NCBI GenBank assembly: GCA_037179515.1
Contig: JAXCGZ010015165.1
Span: forward strand, 98,501-162,500
DNA from: Halocaridina rubra
Taxonomy: Eukaryota > Arthropoda > Malacostraca > Decapoda > Atyidae
Reading direction: 5' to 3'
DNA: 64,000 nt
Below, piece after piece: positions 9,531 through 22,502 of this stretch (its first letter is position 1; every line of letters starts with the position of its first letter). The position numbers were made by a program, and so were the translations under genes. Below the pieces are notes generated by a model that did not search any database, was not told where the DNA came from, and worked only from the letters and a program-made list of their open reading frames with translations.

Positions 9531-12337
9531 TTAGTGATACTTATCATATCTGTCCATAAAACTATGGATTGAGATAGCATTAACTACCTCCTCGCTTAGC
9601 CAATTCCAATTATCAACTACTCTTACACTGAAAAAGTATTTCCTTACATCCTTCAAAGAAGTTTTCTTACGAAGCTTCAAACTATGACCTCTAGTTCTAG
9701 ACCCTGCCATATCAAAATATCGATCCCTATCCACTCTATCATAACCATGAAGGAATTTAAAGACTGTCACCATATCCCCCCTCAATCTTCTAGCTTTGAG
9801 TGATGGTAAGTTTAATTCCCTCAGCCTCTCATCATAACTGAGATTGCGTATTTCTGGCACCAGTTTCGTGGCATGTCTTTGAACTTTTTCAAGCTTAGCT
9901 ATGTGCTTTTTCAAGTGTGGATTCCAAATGGGGGCTGCATATTCGAGTTTTGGCCTCACATAAGTTACATAAATATTTCTGAACATTTCCTTGTCCATGT
10001 GCCTGAAGGCTACCCTTACATTTGATAAGAATGCATATGCTGCCCTTACTATGCCATTTATATGTATTTCTGGAGACAAATCTGCCAGTATGTTTACTCC
10101 TAGATCTCTCTCATTTTCTGTCTCTTGAAGTTGTACTCCAGCCACAGAGTAGTCAAGCTTGGGCCTTCTTGCACTTGTACCCATTCTCATTACCTTACAT
10201 TTTGAAGTATTGAATTTCATTAGCCACTTTTCTGACCACTCATGCAGACTATTTAGATCTTCCTGAAGTTCTCTACCATTGTTCTCGTTTTTTACTTTCT
10301 TCACAATCTTTGCATCATCTGCAAACATATTAATGAATGAATTTACAGGATCTGGTAGGTCATTTACATATACAAGGAGCAAAAGTGGCCCTAAAACTAA
10401 ATCCTGTGGAACTCCACTACTAACTCTTCTCCATTCAGACACTGAGTGTCTTACTCTAACCCTCTGTTCCCTTACTTCTAAGTAAGTGTTTATCCATTCC
10501 AAGACATTTCAACCTATTCTAGCCATTGATTGCAGCTTCCTAATAAGTCTCCCATGTGAATCAGTGTCAAACACTTTCTGGAAGTCTAGGAATGTGCAAT
10601 CTGCCCATCCCTCTCTTTCCTGTAAGATTTGGCTTACCTCATCATAAAATTCTAATAAGTTTGTTACTGTTGATCTACCTTCTCTGAAGCCATGTTGCCT
10701 CACTGACAAAAAGTTGAAGGATTCCAAGTGAAGAGAAATATGTTTCCTTAGTAGTTTCTCCATAACTTTGCAAACTATTCTGGTCAAGGAAACTGGTCTA
10801 TAGTTCAGAGCCGTATCCCTCCTTCCCTTTTTGAAGATAGGTATCACATTTGCTTGTTTCCAGCATCTTGGAATCTCCCCTGACTCCAGTGACTTTTTAA
10901 ATATGATACTTAGTGCCACTGATATTGAGTTTGTGCATTTTTTAAGTACATGAGGGGGATATGTCATCAGGATTTGTAGCTTTATGAACATCTAAATCCT
11001 ACAGCGCTTTGCATACCTCTGTGGCTGTAAGGTTGATGTTCTCTAACTCTGGCCCTTGAGCTTCTATCACTGCAATCTGAGGGGGTGGGGTATTTTCTAC
11101 TGTAAATACTGACTGAAACTCCTTGTTCAATTCTTTGCAGATCTCTTCATCCGTTTCAGTGATGCTTCCATCCGCTCTCTTTAGCCTTAAAACCTGTTCC
11201 TTTACCTTCAGTTTTTCTCTGATAAAGATGTGGAAAGGCTAGCGATTTTCTTTAGACTTCCTGGTGATGTCCCTCTCATAGTCTCTCTCTGCCTCTCTTC
11301 TTTTACTTAGGTAGTCATTTCTTGCTCTTTTGTAGTTTTTTTCTCCTCCTATACCGCTTCAAGCATTTGTCTCTCCACTTCTTAGCTGTTTTACACTCAT
11401 TATCGAACCATTTCTCTCTGGCATGAATAACACCTACTTTGGTGACATGTATGCAGCAATCTACTATCTTCCCATATTTCTCACAAAGGATGTCATACAT
11501 TTCTTGTACAGATTTGTTGTAAAATAAGGTTCTCCAGTCAAAAACTGCAAAAAGCTCATTCATTTTGATGTAATCTCCTTTCGGATAGTTCCTCCTCATG
11601 TCCTCAATGCCTCTACTCTCAGAAAGAATATCTTCAATGATATACTCCATCAACAACACACAGTGGTCTCTCTTTCCATTTGGTGGTTCATACTCAAATT
11701 TTTCAATATCCAACACATTATCTGTGAATACTAGATCAAGTAGCGATGGCTCATCCCCACCCGTGGCCCTCGTTGGTTCCATTACATGTTGGTGTAGGAA
11801 ATTACCTTGTACGCAATCTAGGAATCTTGCCCCAAATGAGTCCTCACCACTGTGTGGGTCAAGATTTATCCAATTTATCTCTTTATGATTAAAATCTCCC
11901 ATAATCAAAATTCTGCATTTTGTCTCCTGTGCCATGTTAACAACTAAGTTTATGACTTCAACAGTACCTATATGACTTTCCTCATAAACTTCTAGCCTAT
12001 TTTGGTTCCATGGTGGGTTATATACAACAGTTATTATTATGCTCTCTGACCCAGTATTTATGCGAGCAACAAGAAATTCCTTGAACTCATTTTCTATAGC
12101 CAAGGTTATTTCTTCAACTTGAATCCTTTCACTTTTGAGCAGTGCTATCCCTCCACCAGTCCTCTCAGATCTTTCAACCCTTAATATTCTGAAGCCCTTA
12201 GAATAAACTGTGACACTGTTTATGTCTTCACTCAACTTAGTCTCTGTAATTGCTACTATATCTGCCTTACTGTTGTGAATCCTATCTTTTAATTCTACTT
12301 CCTTACCAGCTAATCCATCAGCATTTGGGTATAGCAA
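9531..12337 (-). pseudogene. CR1-like ORF2, copy A (endonuclease and reverse transcriptase, broken)
   Basis: Part 1 (12337-11315) is an apurinic-type endonuclease: LYPNADGLAGKE, IVAITETKLS (metal-binding Glu), RILIMGDFNHKEINW, SLLDLVFTDN and KRDHCVLL (normally SDH; here altered to RDH). Part 2 (10991-10509) has VIPIFKKGRRDTALNYRPVS, RQHGFREGRS and FLDFQKVFDT. Part 3 (10502-9531) has SSGVPQDLVLGPL, MFADDAKIVKK (intact active site), the thumb, and the C-terminal end RYDKYH. Frameshifts near 11315-10991 and at 10505, plus the altered SDH, make it non-functional. Confidence 0.85.
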
Positions 12338-12339
12338 TC

Positions 12340-13418
12340 TTAATGAGGCCCCATCCCCTGATCTTCTGTCATTATCTTCTTTATCTCCCCTTTGTCTGGA
12401 AGAACTCTGAAATTAAAATTTTTCTTCTCTTCTTCATTTCTTTCCTCAATTAACCTTCTTGCCTCTTGCAACAAGATTTTGATCTTTCCCATCTCTTCCT
12501 GTGTTCTGTATCGTCTAATGAACACTTCTTTGAATTCTTGAAGGTCTTTTAGACATTTTTCTCAACAATATTTCCCTACATGTTTCCCCTCTCTCAAAGG
12601 TTACTTTTGTTGGTCTTGGCTTTCCTTCCCTCGAATATTTGCCTAGTTGGTGTATGTTTACAATATCCTCATTACCACAAACTACTCCAAGCTTTTTTAT
12701 CAGGTCTTCAACCGTAGCTTTATTTTCTTCAAGCCTCCCCTGTCATGTTGGCTCCTGGGATTCGCTTATGCCTGAGATTACCACTGTCTTCTCTTTATCA
12801 AGTGCCTGTTTGATGAGTGGGTTTGCCCTTTCCATCACAACGTCTTTCATTTTTTTCGATTACTGTCTCTATATAGTCAACGGTTTGTATGTTTTCCAGT
12901 GCCACCATCTTTACAACCTCTTTTACTGCCACATTCCCCTATAGTGCATCAGCAAAGGAAGTTTTCATGGCATCATTTTCCATATTCAGCTCCTGGAACT
13001 CTTTTCTAAACTGTTCAATATTTTCCTTAATCTGGACTTTCCAAGCTGCAATCTCGTCTCTCTCAGAAGAGATCAGTGAACTAACATCTAATTCATTTAG
13101 GTTGCCATTCAGCTGTTTGTTTTTATCTTCTTGATTAGAAATTCTGGTTTCTAGTTCACTCTTTTCCCCTTCCAGCTTCTTTATTCGTTTTTCTAGTTCC
13201 TTTCTCTCCTGCCCTTGTGCTTTATTTGCTTTCTCCAAAAGTCTTATTTCCTCTCTGAGTGTTTCATTCTCTTTCATTTCTCTATCCATAGTCCGAATTT
13301 TAACATCAAGGCTTATAACCATTGCCTCTAAATCCTTGATTTTCTGTTTTAGTCTCCTAATAGCTACCTCTCCTCCCGACCCATGGGTGGGAGAGGTTTG
13401 GGACAGAGATGGCCTCAT
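12340..13418 (-). pseudogene. CR1-like ORF1, copy A (coiled-coil protein, broken)
   Basis: The frame from 13418 to 12939 is a long heptad-rich coiled coil (IRRLKQKIKDLEAM, ELEKRIKKLEGEKSELETRI) ending FADAL and a stop. Shifted remnants continue to 12340, with YRTQEEMGKIKILLQEARRL at the end. Copy B keeps the middle part (VVISGISESQEPTWQGRLEE, VNIHQLGKYSREGK), which resembles the RRM-like RNA-binding part of LINE ORF1 proteins. The usual role is nucleic-acid chaperone in the retrotransposon RNP. Confidence 0.7.
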
Positions 13419-13430
13419 TTTTATGTTCTC

Positions 13431-14342
13431 CCTCTCATAATATAGAAAGAAGAAGAGAAAGAGTAAAAAAAAAGAGAGAAAAACTTTTATTTGAGCTTCT
13501 CACAGAATTTTTATATCTCCATATAAGTGCTATTTAGTGACTCAATTTATCTCTTTTCTGGTAATACACATCTTAAGTTAATAATTTGACTATGATAATT
13601 TAAGGATAAAAAGAAAAAGAAAAAATGCAACAAAAACAAAGTCAAACCTGAAGGAAAATTCGAATTTGTGTCTGAGGAGGCACCCACCTGTTTCTGCTAT
13701 ATATTCTTCTTAACTGATAAACTCACTTGCTAACCAAGATATGTTAGTACAGGATCAGACTTTACACTTAGCTCAATATATATACAAAATAAAAAAAAAT
13801 AGTAAAAGAGAAAGCTAAAAGAAGAGAAAAAATGAAGAAAATAAGACAGCTGTAGTACTTAGTAAATTAACTCAGTAGTGTTGACAGGTGTATTTTTGGT
13901 ATTTATTTAATTATTCAATTATTTCGTGTATCAAAACTAGCTATCAAATTAATATAAATTTGAAGGATACTGATTTTAACAATATATGGAACCACAGGAT
14001 CAGGTGAACAGCTTAATAGCTCTCCCCAATTTACACAAAAAATTTGGTAATATGATGTGATGGCTTCACCTCTGGCAACTCTTCTAAGTTTCCTTCAAGG
14101 CAGAACAGGGCAGCTTCTTCTCTTTCCCCTCACGAAAATGTTCTCATTTTTTTCCTGTAATATTTTGGACAGTCTCGTCATACAACAAATATAAGTTTTT
14201 TACTCACAATACTCTTCAGGATTTTTTATTTAGGAAAATTATATATGATTTACGCACTATATTCTTAGTTACTCAAAAACACAAGGAAAAGATTAAGGGA
14301 TACTGAATTCTTGTGTACTGAATACTGTGTGTGTGTGTTGTG
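13431..14342. other. Spacer between CR1-like copies A and B
   Basis: There is no coding signal. The first part may be the 5' UTR of CR1-like copy A (purine-rich stretch at 13440-13490). The rest is AT-rich and unrecognised. It is the only sizeable spacer in the CR1-like cluster. Confidence 0.4.
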
Positions 14343-14997
14343 TGATTACCTAATTGTGATTACCTAATTGTGTTTACGGGAAAGAGCCCAAAGCTCGTAT
14401 CTTCCCGTCTCCTCATCGGTTCCACTTTAGAACTAGTGATACTTATCATACCTGTCCTTAAAACTATGGATGAGATACCATTAACTACCTCCTCGCTTAG
14501 CCAATTCCAATTATCAACTACTCTTACACTGAAAAAGTATTTCCTTACATCCTGCAAAGAAGTTTTCTTACGAAGCTTCAAACTATGACCTCTAGTTCTA
14601 GAGCCAGCATATCAAAATATCGATCCCTATCCACTCTATCATAACCATGAAGAATTTAAAGACTGTCACCATATCCCCCCTCACTCTTCTAGCTTCGAGT
14701 GATGGTAAGTCTAATTCCCTCAGCCTCTCATCATAACTCAGATTGCGTATTTCTGGCACCAGTTTCGTGGCATGTCTTTGAACTTTTTCAGCTTAGCTAT
14801 GTGCTTTTTCAAGTGCGGATTCCAAAAGGGGGCTGCATATTCGAGTTTTGGCCTCACATAGGTTACATAAATATTTCTGAACATTTCCTTGTCCATGTGC
14901 CTGAAGGCTACCCTTACATTTGATAAGAATACATATGCTGCCCTTACTATGCCATTTATATGTATTTCTGGAGACAAATCTGCCAGTATGTTTACTC

Positions 14998-16464
14998 CTA
15001 GATCTCTCTCATTTTCTGTCTCTTGAAGTTGGATATTGTGTTTGCGCATTTTTTAAGCACATGAGGGGATATGTCATCAGGACCTGTAGCTTTATGAACA
15101 TCTAAATCCATCAGCGCCTTGCATACCTCTGTGGCTGTAAGGTTGATGTTCTCTAATACCGGCCCTTGAGCTTCTATCACTGCAATCTGAGGGGGTGGGG
15201 TATTTTCTACTGTAAATACTGACTGAAACTCCTTGTTCAATTCTTTGCAGATCTCTTCGTCCGTCTCAGTGATGCTTCCATCCGCTCTCTTTAGCCTTAA
15301 AACCTGTTCTTTTACCTTCAGTTTTCCTCTGATAAAGCTGTGGAAAAGCTTGGGATTTTCTTTAGCCTTCCTGGTGATGTCCCTCTCATAATCTTTCTCT
15401 GCCTCTCTCCTTTTACTTAGGTAGTCATTTCTTGCTCTTTTGTAGGTTTGCCAGGCATTTATGTTTTTTCTCCTCCTATACCTTTTCCAGCATTTGTCTC
15501 TCCACTCCTTAGCTCTTTTACACCCACTATCGAACCATTTCTCTCTGGCATGAATTACACCTACTTTGGTGACAGGTATGCAGCAATCTACTATCTTCCC
15601 ATATTTCTCACAAAAGATGTCATACATTTCTTGTACAGATTTGTTGTAAAATAAGGTTCTCCAGTCAATAACTGCAAAAAGCTCATTCATTTTGATGTAA
15701 TCTCCTTTCTGATAGTTCCTCCTCATGTCCTCAGTGCCTCTACTCTCAGGAAGAATGTCTTCAATGATATACTCCATCAACAACACACAGTGGTCACTCT
15801 TTCCAATTGGTGGTTCATACTCAATATTTTCAATATCCAACACATTATCTGTGAACACCAGATCAAGTAGTGATGGCTCATCCCCACCCCTGGCTCTTGT
15901 TGGTTCCATTACATGTTGGTGTAGGAAATTCCCTTGTACGCAATCTAGGAATCTTGCCCCAAAGGAGTCCTCACCACTGTGTGGGTCAAGATTTATCCAA
16001 TCTATCTCTTTATGATTAAAGTCTCCCATAATCAAAATCCTACATTTTTTCTCCCGCGCCATGTTAACAACTGAGTTTATGACTTCAATCGTACCTATAT
16101 GACTTTCCTCATAAATTTCAAGCCTATTTTGGTTCCTTGGTGGGTTGTATACAACAGTTATTATAATGCTCTCTGACCCAGTATTTATGCGAGCAACAAG
16201 AAATTCCCTGAACTCACTTTCTATAGCCAAGTTTATCTCTTCAGCTTGAATCCTCTCACTTATGAGCAGTGCTATCCCTCCACCAGTCCTCTCAGATCTT
16301 TCGACCCTTAGTATTCTGAAGCCCTTAGGAAAAACTGTGACACTGTTTATGTCCTCACTCAACTTAGTCTCTGTAATTGCTACTATATCTGCCTTACTGT
16401 TGTGAATCCTATCTTTTAATTCTACTGCCTTACCAGCTAATCCATCAGCATTTGTGTATAACAA
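14998..16464 (-). pseudogene. CR1-like copy B endonuclease frame, intact catalytic motifs, RT missing
   Basis: The 488-residue open frame starts MLYTNADGLAGKAVELK and holds the EEP-fold endonuclease with ITETKLSED, VVYNPPRNQNRLEI, RILIMGDFNHKEIDW, LVFTDNVLDI and IGKSDHCVLL. A basic linker follows (WRDKCWKRYRRRKN) and then the start of the RT N-terminal region (ATGPDDISPHVLKK). It runs out of frame after the deletion joint at about 15045. The endonuclease may be chemically intact, but no RT is linked to it. Confidence 0.8.
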
Positions 16465-16466
16465 TC

Positions 16467-17111
16467 TTAATGAGGCCCCATCCCCTGATCTTCTGTCATT
16501 ATCTTCTTTATCTCCCCTTTGTCTGGAAGTATTCCGTAACGAAAATTTTTTTTCTCTTCCTCATTTCTTTCATCATTTAACCTTCTTGCCTCTTGCAACA
16601 AGTTTTTGATCTTTCCCATCTCTTCCTGTGTTCTGTATCGTCTAATGAACACTTCTTTGCATTCTTGAAGGTCTTTTAGACTTTTTTTTCTCAACAATAT
16701 TTCCCTACATGTCTCCCCTCTCTCAAAGGTTACTTTTGTTGGTCTCAGCTTTCCTTCCCTGGAATATTTACCTAGTTGGTGTATGTTTACAATATCCTCA
16801 GGACCACATACTACTCCAAGCTTTCTTATCAGGTCTACAACCCTAGCTTTATTTTCTTCAAGTCTCCCCTGCCATGTTGGCTCCTGGGATTCACTTATGC
16901 CTGAGATTACCACTGTCTTCTCCTTATCAAGTGCCTGTCTGATGAGTGGGTTTGCCCTTTCCATCACAACGTCTTTCATTTTTTCGATTACTGTCTCTTT
17001 ATAATCAACTGTTTGTATGTTTTCCAGTGCCACCACCTTTACAGCCTCTTTTACTGCCACATTCCCCTTTAGTGCATCAGCAAAGGACGTTTTCATGGCA
17101 TCATTTTCCAT
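16467..17111 (-). pseudogene. CR1-like ORF1, copy B (C-terminal two thirds)
   Basis: The 214-residue frame contains FADALKGNVAVKEAVKVV, VVISGISESQEPTWQGRLEE and VNIHQLGKYSREGK, ending KIMTEDQGMGPH just upstream of ORF2. The coiled-coil N-terminus continues upstream, out of frame, to 17338 where the element is 5'-truncated. This copy best shows the RRM-like middle domain of the family. Confidence 0.75.
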
Positions 17112-17338
17112 ATTCAGCTCCTGGAACTCTTTTCTGAACTGTTCAATGTTTTCCTTAATCTGAACATTCCAAGCAGCAATCTCGTCTCTCTCAGAAGATA
17201 GCAGTGAACTAACATCTAATTCCTTTAGGTTGTCATTTAGCTGTTTGTTTTTATCTTCTTGATTAGAAATTCTAGATTCTAGTTGACTCTTTTCCCCTTC
17301 CAGCTTCTTTATTCTTTTTTCTAGTTCCTTTCTCTCCT

Positions 17339-20300
17339 AAGTAAGTGTGTGTGTGTGTGTGTGTGTGATTACCTAATTGTGATTAACTAATTGTGTTTAC
17401 GGGAAAGAGCCCAAAGCTCGTATCTTCCCGTCTCCTCATCGGTTCCATTTTACACTTAGTGATACTTATCATACCTGTCCTTAAAACTATGGATTGAGAT
17501 AGCATTAACTACCTCCTCGCTTAGCCAATTCCAATTATCAACTACTCTTACACTGAAAAAGTATTTCCTTACATCCTGCAAAGAAGTTTTCTTACGAAGC
17601 TTCAAACTATGACCTCTAGTTCTAGAGCCAGCCATATCAAAATATCGATCCCTATCCACTCTATCATGACCATGAAGGAATTTAAAGACTGTCAACATAT
17701 CCCCCCTCACTCTTCTAGCTTCGAGTGATGGTAAGTCTAATTCCCTCAGCCTCTCATCATAACTGAGATTGCGTATTTCTGGCACCAGTTTCGTGGCATG
17801 TCTTTGAACTTTTTCAAGCTTAGCTATGTGCTTTTTCAAGTGCGGATTCCAAAAGGGGGCTGCATATTCGAGTAGTCAAGCTTGGGCCTTCTTGCACTTG
17901 TACCCATTCTCATTACCTTACATTTTGAAGTATTGAATTTCAATAGCCACTTTTCTGACCACTCATGCAGATTATTTAGATCCTCCTGAAGTTCTCTACC
18001 ATTGTTCTCGTTTTTTACTTTCTTCACAATCTTTGCATCATCTGCAAACATATTCATGAATGAATTTACAGACTCTGGTAGGTCATTTACATATACAAGG
18101 AACAAAAGTGGCCCTAAAACTGAACCCTGTGGAACTCCACTACTAACTCTTCTCCATTCAGACACTGAGTGTCTTACTCTAACCCTCTGTTCCCTTCCTT
18201 CTAAGTAAGTTTTTATCCATTCCAAAACATTTCCACCTATTCTAGCCATTGCTTGCAGCTTCCTAATAAGTCTCCCATGTGGAACAGTGTCAAACGCTTT
18301 CTGGAAGTCTAGGAATATGCAATCTGCCCAGCCCTCTCGTTCCTGTAAGATTCGGCTTACCTAATCATAGAATTCTAATAAGTTTGTTACTGTTGATCTA
18401 CCTTCTCTGAAGCCATGTTGCCTCACTGACAAAAAGTTGAAGGATTCCAAGTGAAGAGAGATATGTTTCCTTAGTAGTTTCTCCATAACTTTGCAGACTA
18501 TGCTGGTCAAGGAAACTGACCTATAGTTCAGAGCCGTATCCCTCCTTCCCTCTTTGAAGATAGGTATCACATTTGCTTGTTTCCAGTATCTTGGAATCTC
18601 CCCCGACTCCAGTGACTTTTTAAATATGATACTTAGTGCCAATGATATTGAGTTTGCGCATTTTTTAAGCACATGAGGGGATATGTCATCAGGACCTGTA
18701 GCTTTATGAACATCTAAATCCATCAGCACTTTGCATACCTCTGTGGCTGTAAGGTTGATGTTCTCTAATACCGGCCCTTGAGCTTCTATCTCTGCAATCT
18801 GAGGGGGTGGGGTATTTTCTACTGTAAATACTGACTGAAACTCCTTGTTCAATTCTTAGCAGATCTCTTCATCCGTCTCAGTGATGCTTCCATCCGCTCT
18901 CTTTAGCCTTAAAACCTGTTCTTTTACCTGCAGTTTTCCTCTAATAAAGCTGTAGAAAAGCTTGGGATTTTCTTTAGCCTTCCTGGTGATGTCCCTCTCA
19001 TAGTCTCTCTCTGCCTCTCTCCTTTTACTTAGGTAGTAATTTCTTGCTCTTTTGTAGGTTTGCCAGGCATTTATGTTTTTTCTCCTCCTATACCTTTTCC
19101 AGCATTTGTCTCTCCACTCCTTAGCTCTTTTACACCCATTATCGAACCATTTCTCTCTGGCATGAATTACACCTACTTTGGTGACAGGTATGCAGCAATC
19201 TACTATCTTCCCATATTTCTCACAAAAGTTGTCATACATTTTTTTTACAGATTTGTTGTAAAATAAGGTTCTCCAGTCAATAACTGCAAAAATCTCATTT
19301 ATTTTGATGTAATCTCCTTTCGGATAGTTCCTCCTCATGTCCTCAGTACCTCTACTCTCAGGCAGAATATCTTCAATGATATACTCCATTAACAACACAC
19401 AGTGGTCACTCTTTCCAATTGGTGGCTCATACTCAATTTTTTCAATATCCAACACATTATCTGTGAATACTAGATCAAGTAGTGATGGCTCATCCCCACC
19501 CCTGGCCCTTGTTGGTTCCATTACATGTTGGTGTAGGAAATTCCCTTGTATGCAATCTAGAAATCTTGCCCCGAATGAGTCCTCACCACTGTGTGGGTCA
19601 AGATTTATCCAATCTATCTCTTTATGATTAAAGTCTCCCATAATCAAAATCCTACATTTTTTTTCCCGTGCCATGTTAACAACTGAGTTTATGACTTCAA
19701 TAGTACCTATATGACTTTCCTCATAAACTTCAAGCCTATTTTGGTTCCTTGGTGGGTTATATACAACAGTTATTATAATGCTCTCTGACCCAGCATTTAT
19801 GCGAGCAACAAGAAATTCCTTGAACTCACTTTCTATAGCCAAGTTTATTTCTTCAACTTGAATCCTTTCACTTATGAGCAGTGATATCCCTCCACCAGTC
19901 CTCTCAGATCTTTCAACCCTTAGTATTCTGAAGCCCTTAGGAAAAACTGTGACATTGTTTATGTCCTCACTCAATTTAGTCTCTGTAATTGCTACTATAT
20001 CTGCCTTACTGTTGTGAATCCTATCTTTTAAATCTACTGCCTTACCAGCTAATCCATCAGCATTTGTGTATAACAATCTAAATGAGGCCCCATCCCCTGA
20101 TCTTCTGTCATTATCTTATTTATCTCCCCTTTGTCTGGGAGAACTCTGAAATGAAAATTTTTCTTCTCTTCTTCATTTAACCTTCTTGCCTCTTGCAACA
20201 AGTTTTTGATCTTTCCCATCTCTTCCTGTGTTCTGTATCGTCTAATGAACACTTCATTGAATTCTTGAAGGTCTTTTAGACTTTTTTTTCTCAACAATAT

Positions 20301-20361
20301 TTCCCTACATGTTTCCCCTCTCTCAAAGGTTATTTTTGTTGGTCTCGGCTTTCCTTCCCTC
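17339..20361 (-). mobile_element. CR1-like LINE copy C
   Basis: The 3' tail at 17339-17400 has a (GT)n run of about 24 bases plus GATTACCTAATTG repeats. RT pieces: 17839-17456 (thumb and C-terminus), 18249-17836 (SGVPQGSVLGPLLFLVYVND, MFADDAKI intact) and 18852-18361. A ~200-bp deletion at about 17875 joins YS to the MQPPFG region. The endonuclease frame is 20076-18856 (SDH intact), with an ORF1 C-terminus at 20297-20049. The 5' end stops in ORF1 at 20361, directly against copy D's tail. Confidence 0.85.
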
Positions 20362-22301
20362 TGTGTGTGTGATTACCTAATTGTGTTTACGGGAAAGAGC
20401 ACAAAGCTCGTATCTTCCCGTCTCCTGATCGCTTCCATTTTATACTTAGTGATACTTATCATACCTGTCCTTAAAACTATGGATTGAGATAGCATTAACT
20501 ACCTCCTCGCTTAGCCAATTCCAATTATCAACTACTCTTACACTGAAAAAGTATTTCCTTACATCCTGCGAAGAAGTTTTCTTACCAAGCTTCAAACTAT
20601 GACCTCTAGTTCTAGAGCCAGCCATATCAAAATATCCATCCCTATCCACTCTATCATAACCATGAAGGAATTTAAAGACTGTCACCATATCCCCCCTCAC
20701 TCTTCTAGCTTTGAGTGATGGTAAGTCTAATTCCCTCAGCCTCTCATCATAACTGAGATTGCGTATTTCTGGCACCAGTTTCGTGGCATGCCTTTGAACT
20801 TTTTCAAGCTTAGCTATGTGCTTTTTCAAGTGCGGATTCCAAAAGGGGGCTGCATATCGAGTTTTGGCCTCACGTAGGTTACATAAATATTTCTGAACAT
20901 TTCCTTGTCCATGTGCCTGAAGGCTACCCTTACATTTGATAAGAATGCATATGCTGCCCTTACTATGCCATTTATATGGATTTCTGGAGACAAATCTGCC
21001 AGTATGTTTACTCCTAGATCTCTCTCATTTTCTGTCTCTTGAAGTTGTACTCCAGCCACCGAGTAGTCAAGCTTGGGCCTTCTTGCACTTGTACCCATTC
21101 TCATTACCTTACATTTTGAAGTATTGAATTTCATTAGCCACTTTTCTGACCACTCATGCAGATTATTTAGATCCTCCTGAAGTTCTCTACCATTGTTCTC
21201 GTTTTTTACTTTCTTCACAATCTTTGCATCATCTGCAAACATATTCATGAATGAATTTACAGACTCTGGTAGGTCATTTACATATACAAGGAACAAAAGT
21301 GGCCCTAAAACTGAACCCTGTGGAACTCCACTACTAACTCTTCTCCATTAACACACTGAGTGTCTTACTCTAACCCTCTGTTCCCTTCCTTCTAAGTAAG
21401 TTTTTATCCATTCCAAAACATTTCCACCTATTCTAGCCATTGATTGCAGCTTCCTAATAAGTCTCCCATGTGGAACAGTGTCAAACACTTTCTGGAAGTC
21501 TAGGAATATGCAATCTGCCCAGCCCTCTCTTTCCTGTAAGATTTGGCTTACCTCATCATAAAATTCTAATAAGTTTGTTACTGTTGATCTACCTTCTCTG
21601 AAGCCATGTTGCCTCACTGACAAAAAATTGAAGGATTCCAAGTGAAGAGAGATATGTTTCCTTAGTAGTTTCTCCATAACTTTGCAAACTATGCTGGTCA
21701 AGGAAACTGGTCTATAGTTCAGAGCCGTATCCCTCCTTCCCTTTTTGAAGATAGGTATCACATTTGCTTGTTTCCAGCATCTTGGAATCTCCCCCGACTC
21801 CAGTGACTCCTTAAATATGATACTTAGTGCCACTGATATTGTGTTTGCGCATTTTTTAAGCACATGAGGGGATATGTCATCGGGACCTGTAGCTTTATGA
21901 ACATCTAAATCCATCAGCGCTTTGCATACCTCTGTGGCTGTAAGGTTGATGTTCTCTAATACCGGCCCTTGAGCTTCTATCACTGCAATCTGAGGGGGTG
22001 GGGTATTTTCTACTGTAAATACTGACTGAAACTCCTTGTTCAATTCTTTGCAGATCTCTTCATCCGTCTCAGTGATGCTTCCATCCGCTCTCTTTAGCCT
22101 TAAAACCTGTTCTTTTACCTTCAGTTTTCCTCTGATAAAGCTGTGGAAAAGCTTGGGATTTTCTTTAGCCTTCCTGGTGATGTCCCTCTCATAGTCTCTC
22201 TCTGCCTCTCTCCTTTTACTTAGGTAGTCATTTCTTGCTCTTTTGTAGGTTTGCCAGGCATTTATGTTTTTTGTCCTATACCTTTTCCAGCATTTGTCTC
22301 T
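20362..22301 (-). mobile_element. CR1-like LINE copy D (5'-truncated)
   Basis: The tail begins CTGTGTGTGTGATTACC at 20361. RT is nearly complete in three frames: 20829-20446, 21296-20826 (MFADDAKI intact) and 22319-21348 (ATGPDDISPH, RQHGFREGRS, FLDFQKVFDTVPHGRL). The 5' truncation lies in the linker after the endonuclease (CWKRYRTKN) at 22301. At that point the sequence passes directly into the 3' end of copy E. Confidence 0.85.
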
Positions 22302-22502
22302 TATGGAAAAAGAGCCCAAGATCGTAACTTCCCGTCTCCTTCCTCGTCGGTTCCATTTTGTATAAAGTGATACTTATCATAATTGTCCTTAAAACTCCTC
22401 ACTTAGCGAATTCCAATTATCAACTACCCTTATGCTAAAAAAGTACTTCCTTACATCCTGCAAAGAAATTTTCTTACGAAGCTTCAAACTATGACCTCTA
22501 TG
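22302..22502 (-). mobile_element. CR1-like LINE copy E, 3' fragment
   Basis: About 200 bp matches the 3' ends of copies A-D (AAGAGCCCAAG, CTTCCCGTCTCC, GATACTTATCATA, CTTCAAACTATGACCTC). It has diverged more and has a small internal deletion near 22396. It covers only the RT C-terminus and 3' UTR. Confidence 0.8.

Larger units (their letters stand above)
9441..13430 (-). mobile_element. CR1-like LINE copy A (nearly full length)
   Basis: This is the longest copy of a LINE family that is repeated through 22.5 kb. On the minus strand it has ORF1 (13418 to 12340), an endonuclease-RT ORF2 (12337 to 9531) and a 3' end ACAATTAGGTAAAT(ACAATTAGG). The 3' terminal short tandem repeat, no poly(A), no RNase H and an RT of style SGVPQGSVLGPLLFLVYVND point to CR1/L2-type elements of the jockey superfamily. 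Confidence 0.8.
14343..17338 (-). mobile_element. CR1-like LINE copy B (RT palm deleted)
   Basis: The 3' end has two ATTAGGTAATCAC-type repeats at 14343-14370. RT C-terminal pieces lie at 14360-15049. At about 15036 the sequence jumps from IQLQETENERDLG directly to VLKKCANTIS, removing the RT palm with the FADD active site (about 0.8 kb compared with copy D). A long open frame, 16464-14998, keeps the whole endonuclease (TNADGLAGKAVELK, ITETKLSED, IGKSDHCVLL with intact SDH). ORF1 follows at 17111-16467. The 5' end stops inside ORF1 at 17338, where copy C's tail begins. Confidence 0.85.
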
